Of a DNA stretch of 64,000 bases, positions 35,077 through 43,967 are shown in pieces. The number at the start of each line of letters is the position of its first letter. The first letter of the stretch is position 1. Below the pieces are notes generated by a model. The model saw only the letters and a program-made list of their open reading frames with translations, was not told where the DNA came from and searched no databases. This stretch comes from CAG-390 sp964579135 (lineage in GTDB: Bacteria > Bacillota > Clostridia > Oscillospirales > CAG-272), in the NCBI GenBank assembly GCA_964579135.1, contig CAZOFD010000001.1, positions 1-64,000 on the forward strand, given 5' to 3'. Made by a program: the position numbers and the translations under genes.

Positions 35077-36270
35077 TCATGTGTCGCCCGGCGCTCCGGC
35101 TCGGTCTGCCGGTGCCTCTCTCGCGTCCGCGGCAGCGGCGCTTTTTTCGTTTTCGATATAAGGCGACACCTCGCGAAACCTCCCCGCTCCTCGCGGCACG
35201 GGCATAGCAAGAGTATAAATCGAATCCATATTTGCACAGAGCTCCGCTTGGCGACAAGCGGGGAGTCTGCTCGGCTTCGTTACGATATCTATCCCCCCGC
35301 CGCGCCGGCTCTCTGCAACAAATTCGCACCCTGCCTTGTCTGCGGCGATGAGCCTCACGTAAGTCGGGGCTGCGTCAAGATCGCTTTGCAAAACGCCCGT
35401 AAGCCCGAAAAGAGCCGCACGGCGCAATCTTGCGTCCGTATACCTTTTCGTGGCGGCACGGCAAAAAAACTCGTCGAGCGTCGCGCCTTTCATCGCGCTT
35501 GCGTGCAATCTCCCGGCAACGCCGCCGCCGCACTCGGCATATTTCCCCGCCGACGCGGGATCGGCAAAACGCCAAAATCCGATAAGCGCCGCGGATATCG
35601 CCTCGCCGCGTACCGGGCAATCGCCTGCGGATATCGCCTCGCGTATGCGGCGCGCCATCGGCAGCGGCACGCCGCACGCCTCTCCGCCCGCAAGCATTTC
35701 GCTTCGCACCGCTGTAGCCGAGGGGTACGCCGCGCCCGCAGCGACCGAAACGTCGTTATACCCCGCCCCCTCGCGCCGAACGAGCCACAGCGGCACGTCG
35801 CTGCCGTATCGTATCAGCGCCTTTTTATATTCCGCGGCGAGAATATCGTTCGGGGCAAGCTCCGCTCCGACGTCGGCGAAATAATCCCTTGCGTTTCGCG
35901 GCAAAGCAGTACTCCTCGCGGCGCCGCGCCGTGCCGCGGCAAAAACGACGTCTTCGTCAGCCGACTCGGAGCCGCAAGCGACGGCATCGACCCCGATGCG
36001 CAAAAGTATCCCGACCGCAGCCGAGGCGAAAAACTCCGCGCTTGCCATACACCATGGATACGGCAACTCGAAAACCGCGTTCGCCCCGCAATCCACTGCG
36101 GCTGCCGCGCGATAAAACGGCGGCAACACGGCAAGTTCGCCTCGCTGAACGGCGTTGCCGCTCATAAGGCAAATTATCCTTTCCGCGCCGCGGCGCCTTA
36201 ACTCGCCGAGCATATATTCGTGACCGCAATGAAAAGGATTATATTCGCAAACGACACCGACCGTAAACAT
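35077..36270 (-). CDS. tmcAL: tRNA(Met) cytidine acetate ligase
   Basis: 397 residues. The HIGH-type nucleotidyltransferase motif is present as VCEYNPFHCGHEYML, and further motifs are MSGNAVQRGE, FELPYPW and a central PSATAVRSEML. It makes N4-acetylcytidine at the wobble of elongator tRNA-Met with ATP and acetate. GAGGTGGAGCG precedes the ATG. It lies head-to-head with ackA, whose product also handles acetate; the link may be chance. Confidence 0.92.
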   Translation of the reverse strand: MFTVGVVCEYNPFHCGHEYMLGELRRRGAERIICLMSGNAVQRGELAVLPPFYRAAAAVDCGANAVFELPYPWCMASAEFFASAAVGILLRIGVDAVACGSESADEDVVFAAARRGAARSTALPRNARDYFADVGAELAPNDILAAEYKKALIRYGSDVPLWLVRREGAGYNDVSVAAGAAYPSATAVRSEMLAGGEACGVPLPMARRIREAISAGDCPVRGEAISAALIGFWRFADPASAGKYAECGGGVAGRLHASAMKGATLDEFFCRAATKRYTDARLRRAALFGLTGVLQSDLDAAPTYVRLIAADKAGCEFVAESRRGGGIDIVTKPSRLPACRQAELCANMDSIYTLAMPVPRGAGRFREVSPYIENEKSAAAADAREAPADRAGAPGDT

Positions 36271-36307
36271 CGCTCCACCTCATTTTTTCGTATTTTTGCG
36301 ATTTTTA

Positions 36308-36336
36308 TTGCAAAAGAGTTTTTTGTGTTGTATAAT
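36308..36336 (+). promoter_or_regulatory. Promoter of ackA
   Basis: TTGCAA (36308-36313), 17 bases, TATAAT (36331-36336). Confidence 0.8.
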
Positions 36337-36376
36337 AACCGATGTACAGTATGTAAAACATCGGAGGAAAATACAA

Positions 36377-37609
36377 ATGAAAATTCTTGTCGTCAACGCG
36401 GGCTCGAGTTCTCTGAAATATCAGCTTTTCGACACCGCGGATTACAGCGTTCGGGCAAAAGGCATTTGCGAAAGGATCGGCGAGAGCGTCGGCGTGCTCG
36501 ACCACAAAAACCTTATAAAAGGCACTCGCACGAAAAAAGATCTCCCTATTCCCACGCACACGGAAGCCGTTAAGATAGTTATCGACGCACTTACCGACAC
36601 GGATATCGGCGTTATCTCCGATATGTCCGAGATAGAAGCCGTAGGTCACCGTATCGTGCACGGAGGATTTTATTTTTCGGAATCTATGCTCCTTACGTCC
36701 GAAGTCCTCGAAAAGCTCAAGCTCTGCTATGATTTCGCGCCCCTGCACACCGGTGCGCACCTGCAAGGTATAGACGGATGCCTCGCCGTTATGCCCGGCG
36801 TTCCGCAAGTGCTCGTTTTCGACACGGCTTTCCACCAGACTATGGCTCCCGAGGCATACACCTACGGTCTCTCGTACGATATGTACGAAAAATATCATAT
36901 TCGCCGTTACGGCGCACACGGCACCTCGCACCGCTACGTAGCCGGCGAAATGATAAAGATACTCGGCGGCAAAGCCGAGGGCACCAAGATAGTCACCTGC
37001 CACATCGGCAACGGTTCGTCCATCTCGGCTGTTAAAGACGGTCGCGTTCTCGATACCTCGATGGGCTTTACTCCCCTTGCAGGCGTTATTATGGGCACAC
37101 GCTGCGGAGATATCGACCCCGCGATAGTCCCCTATATTATGCAAAAGGAAAATATGACCCCTGACGAAGTTGCCGCATATATGAACAAAAAGTGCGGATA
37201 TATCGGATTGACAAACGGCTTTTCCTCCGATTCGCGCGACCTCGAAACGGCGATAGCAAACGGTCCTTCCGACCCGAACTACAAAAACGCGGATCTTGCC
37301 GTTAACGTGCTCAAGCACCAGATCAAAAAATACATCGGCGGATACGCGGCTGTTATGAACGGGCTTGACGCCGTGGTATTTACCGCGGGGCTCGGCGAAA
37401 ACAACCCCCGTCTGCGCAAGATCATATGCCAAGATATGGAATACTTCGGCATAAAGATCAACGACGAAGTCAACGACAAAACCTTGCGTCAGGGCAATAT
37501 AGTCAAGATCTCCTCCGACGACTCGAAAGTCGCGGTATACGTTATCCCCACCGACGAGGAACTCGTAATCTGCCGCGATACCGAAACGATAGTTTCTTCG
37601 CAACGATAA
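36377..37609 (+). CDS. ackA: Acetate kinase
   Basis: 410 residues. Motifs NAGSSSLKYQLF, FDTAFHQTMAPEAYTY, RRYGAHGTSHRYV, CHIGNGSSISAVK and FTAGLGENNPRLR cover the phosphate and nucleotide sites. It makes ATP from acetyl phosphate. GGAGG lies before ATG 36377. Pta, its usual partner, is not in the window. Confidence 0.98.
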   Translation: MKILVVNAGSSSLKYQLFDTADYSVRAKGICERIGESVGVLDHKNLIKGTRTKKDLPIPTHTEAVKIVIDALTDTDIGVISDMSEIEAVGHRIVHGGFYFSESMLLTSEVLEKLKLCYDFAPLHTGAHLQGIDGCLAVMPGVPQVLVFDTAFHQTMAPEAYTYGLSYDMYEKYHIRRYGAHGTSHRYVAGEMIKILGGKAEGTKIVTCHIGNGSSISAVKDGRVLDTSMGFTPLAGVIMGTRCGDIDPAIVPYIMQKENMTPDEVAAYMNKKCGYIGLTNGFSSDSRDLETAIANGPSDPNYKNADLAVNVLKHQIKKYIGGYAAVMNGLDAVVFTAGLGENNPRLRKIICQDMEYFGIKINDEVNDKTLRQGNIVKISSDDSKVAVYVIPTDEELVICRDTETIVSSQR

Positions 37610-37622
37610 TCAAAAAACACCG

Positions 37623-37657
37623 ACGGGCGATATCCGCAAGGATATCGCCCGTTTATT
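37623..37657 (+). terminator. Terminator of ackA
   Basis: ACGGGCGATATCC (37623-37635), GCAA loop, GGATATCGCCCGT, then TTATTTTA. Confidence 0.82.
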
Positions 37658-37727
37658 TTACCATAATACCGAACTTACGGCAAGATTTTTCCGCAAAAAA
37701 TCCGTCGCATAGGCAAACTCGCCACCA

Positions 37728-38786
37728 TCACTCGGCATCTTCCGCGCATAAGGCGAGCAGACGTGAGGCAAATTCGCGGGTAAACTTTTCTTTACGCTTG
37801 AAATCCATAGCGGCGGAGTATATCTTTTCGAGTTCGAAATGCGCCTGCGACATCTGCGCAAACGACGTTACGGCACATCTTTCGGCAGCATCCGCGGCTT
37901 TTTCGATCTCTCGCAAGCGCGAAGAACGGTTTGCAAGACCTTTCGCATCGATAAAAGCCGCCGTATCGACGCGCATTACGGGCTCACGCGACGCGCGTTC
38001 GCCCTCGACGGCAGCGACGTTTCCGTCCGTTATCGCCCTTATATGCTCCGGCACGACGGCGTCGGGCGCGTAGCGCACCCGCCCCTCGAGTGCGCGGCAA
38101 AGCGCATCGAAAAAGAAGTGCTCGGTGCCGCACCGCGTACCGTCCTCAACGAAAATAAGTTGCATCGCCTGCTCGGCGAAAGTATCGAATTCGACCTTGC
38201 CCCGCATTCCCACCGCGTTCAGCGGAGACCTTATCCCGCGCGTCGGGGCAAAAAGCCTTGCCGCCCTTTCGGCGCGAGCCGCAACCCCCGCGAGATCCGT
38301 AATGGGGCGCAACAGCGCGGCGCCGGCGCGGCGAAGCGCCCCCGCCGCAGCCAAACACGAATATCCCTCGGCGGCGGCTCGCGTTTTACTTTGAGCAAGA
38401 GAAATTATCTTTTCTCCGTTTGACGCAAGCATATCGCTGTCCCAAAAAGCACCGAGATCGATAAGTTCGTCAACGGCACCGGGGCACGTTGCCTCCGCCG
38501 AATGGGGCGAGGTGCCGTCTATCATCGACACCGTTTTTCCGCCCTCGAAGGACAAAAATATTCCGTCGAGCGATTGCGGGTCGGAGGAACAGTAATAATA
38601 TTCGACCCGTGCGCCACCGCTTTCGGCTTCAAGCGCAATATCCCCCATAAAGCGCGACTTCCCCGTCCCCGGTCCGCCCTTTATCACGTAGCGGCGGCGC
38701 GAGCGCGGAAACGCGGAAAAATCGTCGAAATAATTTACGAATCCGTCGGCGCTGTTGGAAGCGCAAAAATATCTTTTTTTCGGCAT
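37728..38786 (-). CDS. P-loop ATPase of unknown function (PRK06851-like)
   Basis: 352 residues from ATG 38786 (GGGAGGGG site). A family common in spore formers, recalled from its start: YFCASNSADGFVNYFDD, then Walker A IKGGPGTGKSRFMGDIA, VEYYYCSSDPQSLDGIF, VSMIDGTSPHSAEATCPGAVDELIDLG. In the usual family two similar ATPase halves occur; here the first is clear and the second (around GMRGKVEFD) lacks an evident Walker A. It is the last gene after spoIIIAH on the same strand, so it may be sporulation-linked. Confidence 0.75.
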   Translation of the reverse strand: MPKKRYFCASNSADGFVNYFDDFSAFPRSRRRYVIKGGPGTGKSRFMGDIALEAESGGARVEYYYCSSDPQSLDGIFLSFEGGKTVSMIDGTSPHSAEATCPGAVDELIDLGAFWDSDMLASNGEKIISLAQSKTRAAAEGYSCLAAAGALRRAGAALLRPITDLAGVAARAERAARLFAPTRGIRSPLNAVGMRGKVEFDTFAEQAMQLIFVEDGTRCGTEHFFFDALCRALEGRVRYAPDAVVPEHIRAITDGNVAAVEGERASREPVMRVDTAAFIDAKGLANRSSRLREIEKAADAAERCAVTSFAQMSQAHFELEKIYSAAMDFKRKEKFTREFASRLLALCAEDAE

Positions 38787-38882
38787 AATCCCCTCCCTTC
38801 CCCTCGCACTCCTTTGCGTTCTCACTTCCCCTCTCACGCGTCACGTGGCGCGGCGCGAAAAGCGGCGCTCGGGAGATGAGAC

Positions 38883-39422
38883 TCATTTTTCGATTATAAC
38901 GACCTTATCCGGGCGAAGTCCCGTTTGCTCGTAGACTATGGTATTGATTTGCGCTATCTGCCCGGCGTTCAGCCCATCTTCCCCCGCGTCGACGACAACG
39001 TTAACGCTATCCGTGCCTATAACGGCAACGCATCTTGCGAATCCTTTTGCCATCACGAGCGTTTCGATATTAGCCTCGTTCTCCATATCCTTGGCGATGC
39101 GGCTGATGTCGGCAAGCGCCGCAGCACGCGAAGAATCGTCGGCGGAAACGTCGTCCACAACGTTTTGCAAGACCTCGATGGCCTCGTCGCGCGCACGTTG
39201 ACGGCTGAGCTGCGTAGCGGTAAAATAGGTCTCTCCCGCGTCGCGCAATTCTTCGCCGCCGTCGCCCGACGCCGCCACGTCATCGTTTTTACCCGAAAAA
39301 TAAATAACGTTTGCCGTTACCGTTACGAGTGCCAAAAACACCGCGCATATTATCACGAGATTACGTTTGCCGAGTTTTTTAAAAAACTCCTTTACGGCTT
39401 CGGTCTGCTTTTCAAATTTCAT
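38883..39422 (-). CDS. spoIIIAH: Stage III sporulation protein AH
   Basis: 179 residues from ATG 39422 (GGAGGACGG site). One N-terminal membrane segment (NLVIICAVFLALVTVTANVIYF), then a YscJ/FliF-like ring-building domain (VLQNVVDDVSADDSSRAAALADISRIA to the end). It crosses the mother-cell outer forespore membrane space and binds SpoIIQ. Last gene of the spoIIIA set. Confidence 0.96.
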   Translation of the reverse strand: MKFEKQTEAVKEFFKKLGKRNLVIICAVFLALVTVTANVIYFSGKNDDVAASGDGGEELRDAGETYFTATQLSRQRARDEAIEVLQNVVDDVSADDSSRAAALADISRIAKDMENEANIETLVMAKGFARCVAVIGTDSVNVVVDAGEDGLNAGQIAQINTIVYEQTGLRPDKVVIIEK

Positions 39423-39484
39423 ATCCGTCCTCCGAAAAGTTTTGATTTTGTTATATGATATTTGCCGCGCTCGCCGAATATTCG

Positions 39485-39973
39485 CTATGCCGCCGAAGAA
39501 ATGTAAATTTTGTTCGTCGGCACGCCGAAAGTCGACGATATAAGCGCTGTAAGTTCCGCGCGAACGGCAAGGCTCTCCGCTCCGCTGCACACGATACCTA
39601 TCCCCGCTATCTTCGGCGGATCGGTACGCACGGCGGTAAGCCTTGCCGCCGTACCGCTGCCGACGGTCACGTATTCTTCGACCCGCTCGCCGTTTTTTTC
39701 GGCAACGTCCGCCGCGTATATCTGCTCGAATCCGCCCGAAAACGTTACCGCAACGCGAACGTCCGCAACGCCGGCAACTCCCATACACAGATCGCGAGCC
39801 TTAGCCTCGAGATACGCGCCGTACGCTTCGAGCTCGACCTGCGTGCTATCCGTCGACTTTTCTTCGTCGTCCGAAGCGTTGCCGCGCAGCATCAATACCA
39901 CTCCGAGCAAAGCCAACAGCAAAAGGGCGATCACCCTGACGGGCACTTTTTCAAACAACGATTTTACGTTCAT
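39485..39973 (-). CDS. spoIIIAG: Stage III sporulation protein AG
   Basis: 162 residues. One membrane segment (VRVIALLLLALLGVVLML), a linker and a ring-building domain (LEAKARDLCMGVAGVADVRVAVTF; IGIVCSGAESLAVRAELTALISSTFGV). It forms the large ring of the feeding-tube complex in the intermembrane space. GGAGAGGACGG precedes the ATG. Confidence 0.95.
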   Translation of the reverse strand: MNVKSLFEKVPVRVIALLLLALLGVVLMLRGNASDDEEKSTDSTQVELEAYGAYLEAKARDLCMGVAGVADVRVAVTFSGGFEQIYAADVAEKNGERVEEYVTVGSGTAARLTAVRTDPPKIAGIGIVCSGAESLAVRAELTALISSTFGVPTNKIYISSAA

Positions 39974-40009
39974 CTTTCCGTCCTCTCCGTCAAACGATTC
40001 GTTTTTCTG

Positions 40010-40492
40010 TCATTCGTATATTATCGCACATTCGCACCCCGCCGCCTCCGCAACGTATTCGCGCAGACTTTGCGGCGGCACGGCTCGCGCCGCGCCGCTG
40101 AGATAAACGTTTACAGCGGCGACCGCCGCCCCGTTCTCACCGACGTTTACGCGCACAACGGCTCTCACTCCGTTTGCGTCGACCCCGAACTTCTCGCATA
40201 TCGAACTTTGCAAGGCTTGCGCCACGCGCTGCTCGCTCTCTGCCTCGAGCCTGTCGTACAAAGCGCCGAGATCCGCCGTCGCGGAAGAAGCGTCGCCGCC
40301 GAACGGCGCATCGAGCGTCGAGCGAATACCCGATATAACGTCCGTAAGCGGCGAAAGCACGCAAACGGCAAGCGCTATCGACAGCAATCCGCCGAGATAT
40401 TTTTTAACCCGCACGTTCGGCACAAGGCTTTGCGCCAGTGCCGACATAATCGACGTTATGCTTACTCCGACTATAAACTCACCGATCCTCAT
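40010..40492 (-). CDS. spoIIIAF: Stage III sporulation protein AF
   Basis: 160 residues from ATG 40492; an in-frame ATG at 40519 is possible, and neither has a strong ribosome site. Two membrane segments at the start (FIVGVSITSIMSALAQSLVP; LGGLLSIALAVCVLSPL) then a ring-building-like domain. The family start fits the shorter form better. Follows spoIIIAE closely. Confidence 0.9.
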   Translation of the reverse strand: MRIGEFIVGVSITSIMSALAQSLVPNVRVKKYLGGLLSIALAVCVLSPLTDVISGIRSTLDAPFGGDASSATADLGALYDRLEAESEQRVAQALQSSICEKFGVDANGVRAVVRVNVGENGAAVAAVNVYLSGAARAVPPQSLREYVAEAAGCECAIIYE

Positions 40493-40522
40493 TTTTCTAC
40501 CACACGTATCGAATAGCATATT

Positions 40523-41662
40523 TTACGCCGCAGCGACAGCGGAAAGCGCGAATATCGTCAGCACAAGAACGAAAAGCACGCCGCAAAGTGCCACCGCAGC
40601 CGTCAGGTAGCCGCATAGAGACGCGCACTCGCGAATAAATCGTGCCTCACCGCGACGACCGAGCATATCTCCCACGGCGGCTGCCGAAGAAAAAGCCAAA
40701 CGCGAAAGCAACAGCTCCGCAAGCACGGGGATAACGGCAAGCAACAACACGCATATCCCCGAAGCACCGACCGCCGAGCGCAAAAAACGCACCCCCTGCG
40801 CAACGGTGCGCAAAGCATCGCCGACGGTTGCGCCGACAATGGGTATCGCACTGCCCGAAATATACTTGACGGTCTTTGTCCCCACCGTGTCTTTCGCCGA
40901 AGACAGCGCGTTTTGCGCACTTAACGAAGCGGCAAGCAAAGTCCCCGAAAGTCCGAGAACGAACGTTAATATCCTTTTCGACACGTCGCCCACACCGCTC
41001 ATCGCGCCCTCGTGCCCGACTATCAGATCGGAAAAAGCGGCGGCAAGGCAAACGCAAACGCACGGCGTTATAACCGACGACGTCAATATTTCCGTCAGAT
41101 CGAGCATAAAGACCGTCGTGGCATTGTTTACGGCGGCAACGTTAACGTTGCCGCCCGCGACGTAAAGGCAGCTCATCACCGGCAAGCACGCGCTCATTAC
41201 GGCTGTCAGCTCCGAAAAATACACTCGCAAAACTTTTATCTTCTCGTAAAAAAGTCCGAGCGACGAAACGGCAAGCGCAAATCTTGCCGCGGTCGCTGCG
41301 GCTTTGGCGGCGGGCGCATCGCCGGGGCAAACGGCAGAAACGAGCGCCGATATCGCAATCAACACGCAAAGAGCGGCAAATATACGTGCAGCCGAGCCAA
41401 AGCGGTCGCCTATCGCGGCAATCACGCTCCTCGCCAAATACCTTACCGACAGCCCCTCTCCCGCCGCCTCGGCAACGCTGTCCGCATCATCCGAAAAAAG
41501 CCCGTTCGGCATAAGAGCGGCGCTGCCATCCGTAAGAGCCGAGCCGAGAGCACCGTACTCCGGCGGCAGAGTCTCCGCAGCCGAAGCGGCGAGCACCGCA
41601 CCGCAAGCGACGACCGTTAACAAAATATTCAGCAAAGCCATCCGTTTGAGCGTACGCCTCAT
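40523..41662 (-). CDS. spoIIIAE: Stage III sporulation protein AE
   Basis: 379 residues. Signal-like N-terminus, then a large polytopic membrane protein with FVLGLSGTLLAASLSAQNALSSAKD and AIPIVGATVGDALRTVAQGVRFLRSAVG, the conserved core. Its start overlaps the end of spoIIIAD by 4 bases. Part of the forespore feeding channel. Confidence 0.96.
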   Translation of the reverse strand: MRRTLKRMALLNILLTVVACGAVLAASAAETLPPEYGALGSALTDGSAALMPNGLFSDDADSVAEAAGEGLSVRYLARSVIAAIGDRFGSAARIFAALCVLIAISALVSAVCPGDAPAAKAAATAARFALAVSSLGLFYEKIKVLRVYFSELTAVMSACLPVMSCLYVAGGNVNVAAVNNATTVFMLDLTEILTSSVITPCVCVCLAAAFSDLIVGHEGAMSGVGDVSKRILTFVLGLSGTLLAASLSAQNALSSAKDTVGTKTVKYISGSAIPIVGATVGDALRTVAQGVRFLRSAVGASGICVLLLAVIPVLAELLLSRLAFSSAAAVGDMLGRRGEARFIRECASLCGYLTAAVALCGVLFVLVLTIFALSAVAAA

Positions 41663-42069
41663 CCGACTCCCGCCTCCCCGACGAGCCGTTCCACGGCGTC
41701 AATCGCCTGAGATATGAGCGGTAAGGACAAAACGGTTATCTCCGCGCAGCCGACAAGTTCGAGCGCCTCGGCAATCCGAGACGCTCCGAGCTCCGTACAA
41801 AACGCGGAACCCGCGTGCGTCAGCCACGCCGTCGCAAAAGCCTTAAACACCAGTTTTATCGCCTCCTCGGATAACGGCGACGCCTCCATAAGCTCCGAAA
41901 TATATACGACGGCGGGGCGACAAACTGCGAGCGCACACGTCCCGAGCACCAGCATCGCCGCCAGCCTTACCGGGATATCGAAGCCGCGGTGAAGCTCGCG
42001 AACCGCGACGGCACACACGGCTGCAAGCACCGCCGCGCCGCACGCCTTTAAAACAGCGACGGTCTCCAC
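41659..42069 (-). CDS. spoIIIAD: Stage III sporulation protein AD
   Basis: 136 residues from GTG 42069. Polytopic membrane protein ending CAEITVLSLPLISQAIDAVERL, the family signature. No clear ribosome site; it starts 3 bases after spoIIIAC ends, so coupling is likely. Confidence 0.93.
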   Translation of the reverse strand: METVAVLKACGAAVLAAVCAVAVRELHRGFDIPVRLAAMLVLGTCALAVCRPAVVYISELMEASPLSEEAIKLVFKAFATAWLTHAGSAFCTELGASRIAEALELVGCAEITVLSLPLISQAIDAVERLVGEAGVG

Positions 42070-42072
42070 CGC

Positions 42073-42267
42073 TTAAAAATCAAACAGCGAACGCACGCTG
42101 TTAAAGAGCTTGGCTATCTCTCCGACAAGAAGCATCATAACCGCAAGTATCCCCGCCACCGTTACGAGCGTCGATTGCTCGTCCCGACCGCTTTTCGAAA
42201 GAATTTGCGTTGCTACGGCGACAAGTATCCCGACGCCGACTACCTTAAAAAGAACCGTTATATCCAT
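42073..42267 (-). CDS. spoIIIAC: Stage III sporulation protein AC
   Basis: 64 residues, the normal size; two membrane segments with VGVGILVAVATQILSKSGRDEQ between them. ATG 42267 follows GAGGAAA; an earlier ATG at 42288 lacks this. Confidence 0.95.
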   Translation of the reverse strand: MDITVLFKVVGVGILVAVATQILSKSGRDEQSTLVTVAGILAVMMLLVGEIAKLFNSVRSLFDF

Positions 42268-42329
42268 TTTCCTCTGCCAAACTTTCACTCGTCACAACCT
42301 GTCCGCCCGAAAGTTGTTTTTTGCGCTTT

Positions 42330-42821
42330 TCAGATCAAAAATATTATAATACCGCCTGCCGCGCAAAGCCCGATTACCGCCGCGGTCCTGCGCCGCTGCG
42401 GTAACTCGCGACGCAAACTCTCGCTTATCCGCATAAGCGCTTCGATACATTCGTCGCAGTTTTTAAGTTCGTCGTCGCGAAACGAAGATCCGAAGCGCGA
42501 GGCAAAATCGTCTATCTCCGCACAGCCGTCGCGATAATGCGACGTACGCACGGCAGCGGCAAAAGAGTCGACGTCTTTGACGCTCGCAATCGCATCCATC
42601 GGGCAACCGATCAAGCAATTCTCGAGGATTTTATCGTCTGCCCGCCCTACGATCTCCGCCGAAGTGGCGAGATATCGCTCGAGCTGCAAACGAACGAAGC
42701 GCAAAAAATCGAGCAAAGCGTCGACTCGCACGAGCCTCTCTCCGTCGCGCAAACGCGCGAGTAACGCCCCGCCGGTTACGGCGAAAAACAAGGCAAGCGC
42801 CCCCACGATCTTACTTGTCAC
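42330..42821 (-). CDS. spoIIIAB: Stage III sporulation protein AB
   Basis: 163 residues from GTG 42821, chosen because AAGGAGAT lies 8 bases upstream. Two membrane segments at the ends and a helical middle (LLDFLRFVRLQLERYLA). The structure resembles the GspF-like protein of type II secretion. It overlaps the end of spoIIIAA by 11 bases. Confidence 0.93.
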   Translation of the reverse strand: MTSKIVGALALFFAVTGGALLARLRDGERLVRVDALLDFLRFVRLQLERYLATSAEIVGRADDKILENCLIGCPMDAIASVKDVDSFAAAVRTSHYRDGCAEIDDFASRFGSSFRDDELKNCDECIEALMRISESLRRELPQRRRTAAVIGLCAAGGIIIFLI

Positions 42822-43758
42822 GGCAAAAAATCTCCTTATCGTAAACGACGTCGTAAGTAAATCGCCCGCCCGCTCGTCCGAGCCCGACGTATGCGAAAAA
42901 GCAATGCGCGGCGTGCAAACGCGCAAATCCGTCGCGGCTCAACAGCCCGTCGAGGCTCGAAGCGTGCGCCGCCGCCACAAGCGGCACGCCGCAATTTTGC
43001 GCGCCGCACACGGCTTCCGCTTCGCCCGCGCCGATCTCGTCGCAAATTATAACGTCGGCGCCGAGCGTTCGCGCGGCTATCTCTATCCCGACAGCTTTCG
43101 GGTACGAAGAAAGGATATCGACGTTCATCTCCTCGCCCGAAAGGTCTCTGCCGAGCTCAAGCCTTGTATCCACAACGGCAACTCGTCGTGCAGCCGCCCC
43201 CGTCGCAAGGCGGCGTATCACACCGCGGAGCAAAGTGGTCTTTCCGACGCGCGGCGGCGAATAGACGAGCACACCCGATGAAAACTCGCACAAGTTAAGT
43301 ATCTCGCATATTCGATCGCCGCAATACGGCGGCGGTGCGCTCGGCAGTCTGACTATCAAGCTCGTAACGTCGCACACCGCGCATATTTTCCCCTCTCGCA
43401 CGACGGCACTCCCGCACACGCCGACGCGAATCCCGTCCCCGACGGTCATATACCCCTGATTTACGGATTCGCCGAAAGCGTACGCCGACCCTCCGCAAAG
43501 CCTTTTAAAAACGGCGGAGAGTTCGTCCGAGGTGAGGGTCGCGGGAACGAAAGCGTTGCCGCCGCCGCAAAGCGTCAGGCATACCCGTCGCCCGGCACGC
43601 ATACGTATCTCCTCGACGCGCGGCAGCCCCTCGGCAAAACGGCATATCGCGCCCCTTACCCTTTCGGGCAGGGCGGCGCCTATATGCGGCGGCAAAGAAA
43701 ATCGCGCCGTTGCAGCGCCGCGCCGCTCTGCGCCCCGTTTTTCGTCAGTTTTTTGCAT
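42811..43758 (-). CDS. spoIIIAA: Stage III sporulation protein AA (ATPase)
   Basis: 315 residues. A secretion-type ATPase with Walker A SPPRVGKTTLLRGV, Walker B-like VIICDEIG and an N-terminal domain holding EEIRMRAGRRVCL and GESVNQGYMTVGDGIRVGV. It may power the SpoIIIA channel. ATG 43758 was chosen for AAAGGACGG. First gene of the operon; a sigma-E promoter is expected upstream but I could not assign one. Confidence 0.96.
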   Translation of the reverse strand: MQKTDEKRGAERRGAATARFSLPPHIGAALPERVRGAICRFAEGLPRVEEIRMRAGRRVCLTLCGGGNAFVPATLTSDELSAVFKRLCGGSAYAFGESVNQGYMTVGDGIRVGVCGSAVVREGKICAVCDVTSLIVRLPSAPPPYCGDRICEILNLCEFSSGVLVYSPPRVGKTTLLRGVIRRLATGAAARRVAVVDTRLELGRDLSGEEMNVDILSSYPKAVGIEIAARTLGADVIICDEIGAGEAEAVCGAQNCGVPLVAAAHASSLDGLLSRDGFARLHAAHCFFAYVGLGRAGGRFTYDVVYDKEIFCRDK

Positions 43759-43884
43759 ATTCCGTCCTTTCGCTTTACCCGCGCCGTTTTCCCCCTCGGG
43801 GCGATTGCTCGTACACTGCATTATATTTTCACCACCCGTTTTTTATTCCGCGCTTTTATTCGATCTTATTTCTCCGCAAACAGG

Positions 43885-43913
43885 TTGACAATCGGCTCAT
43901 ACGATGATATAAT
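43885..43913 (+). promoter_or_regulatory. Promoter of alaS
   Basis: TTGACA (43885-43890), 17 bases, TATAAT (43908-43913). The leader is under 60 bases, so no T-box fits. Confidence 0.92.
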
Positions 43914-43967
43914 TATTTTAATTATTTGAAAATTTTAAAAATCGTTCGATTTTCGAAAGGCAACATT

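Noticed and set aside
43891..43967. T-box leader for alaS
   Set aside because: The promoter is under 60 bases from the start codon; there is no room for a T-box and no T-box string is present.
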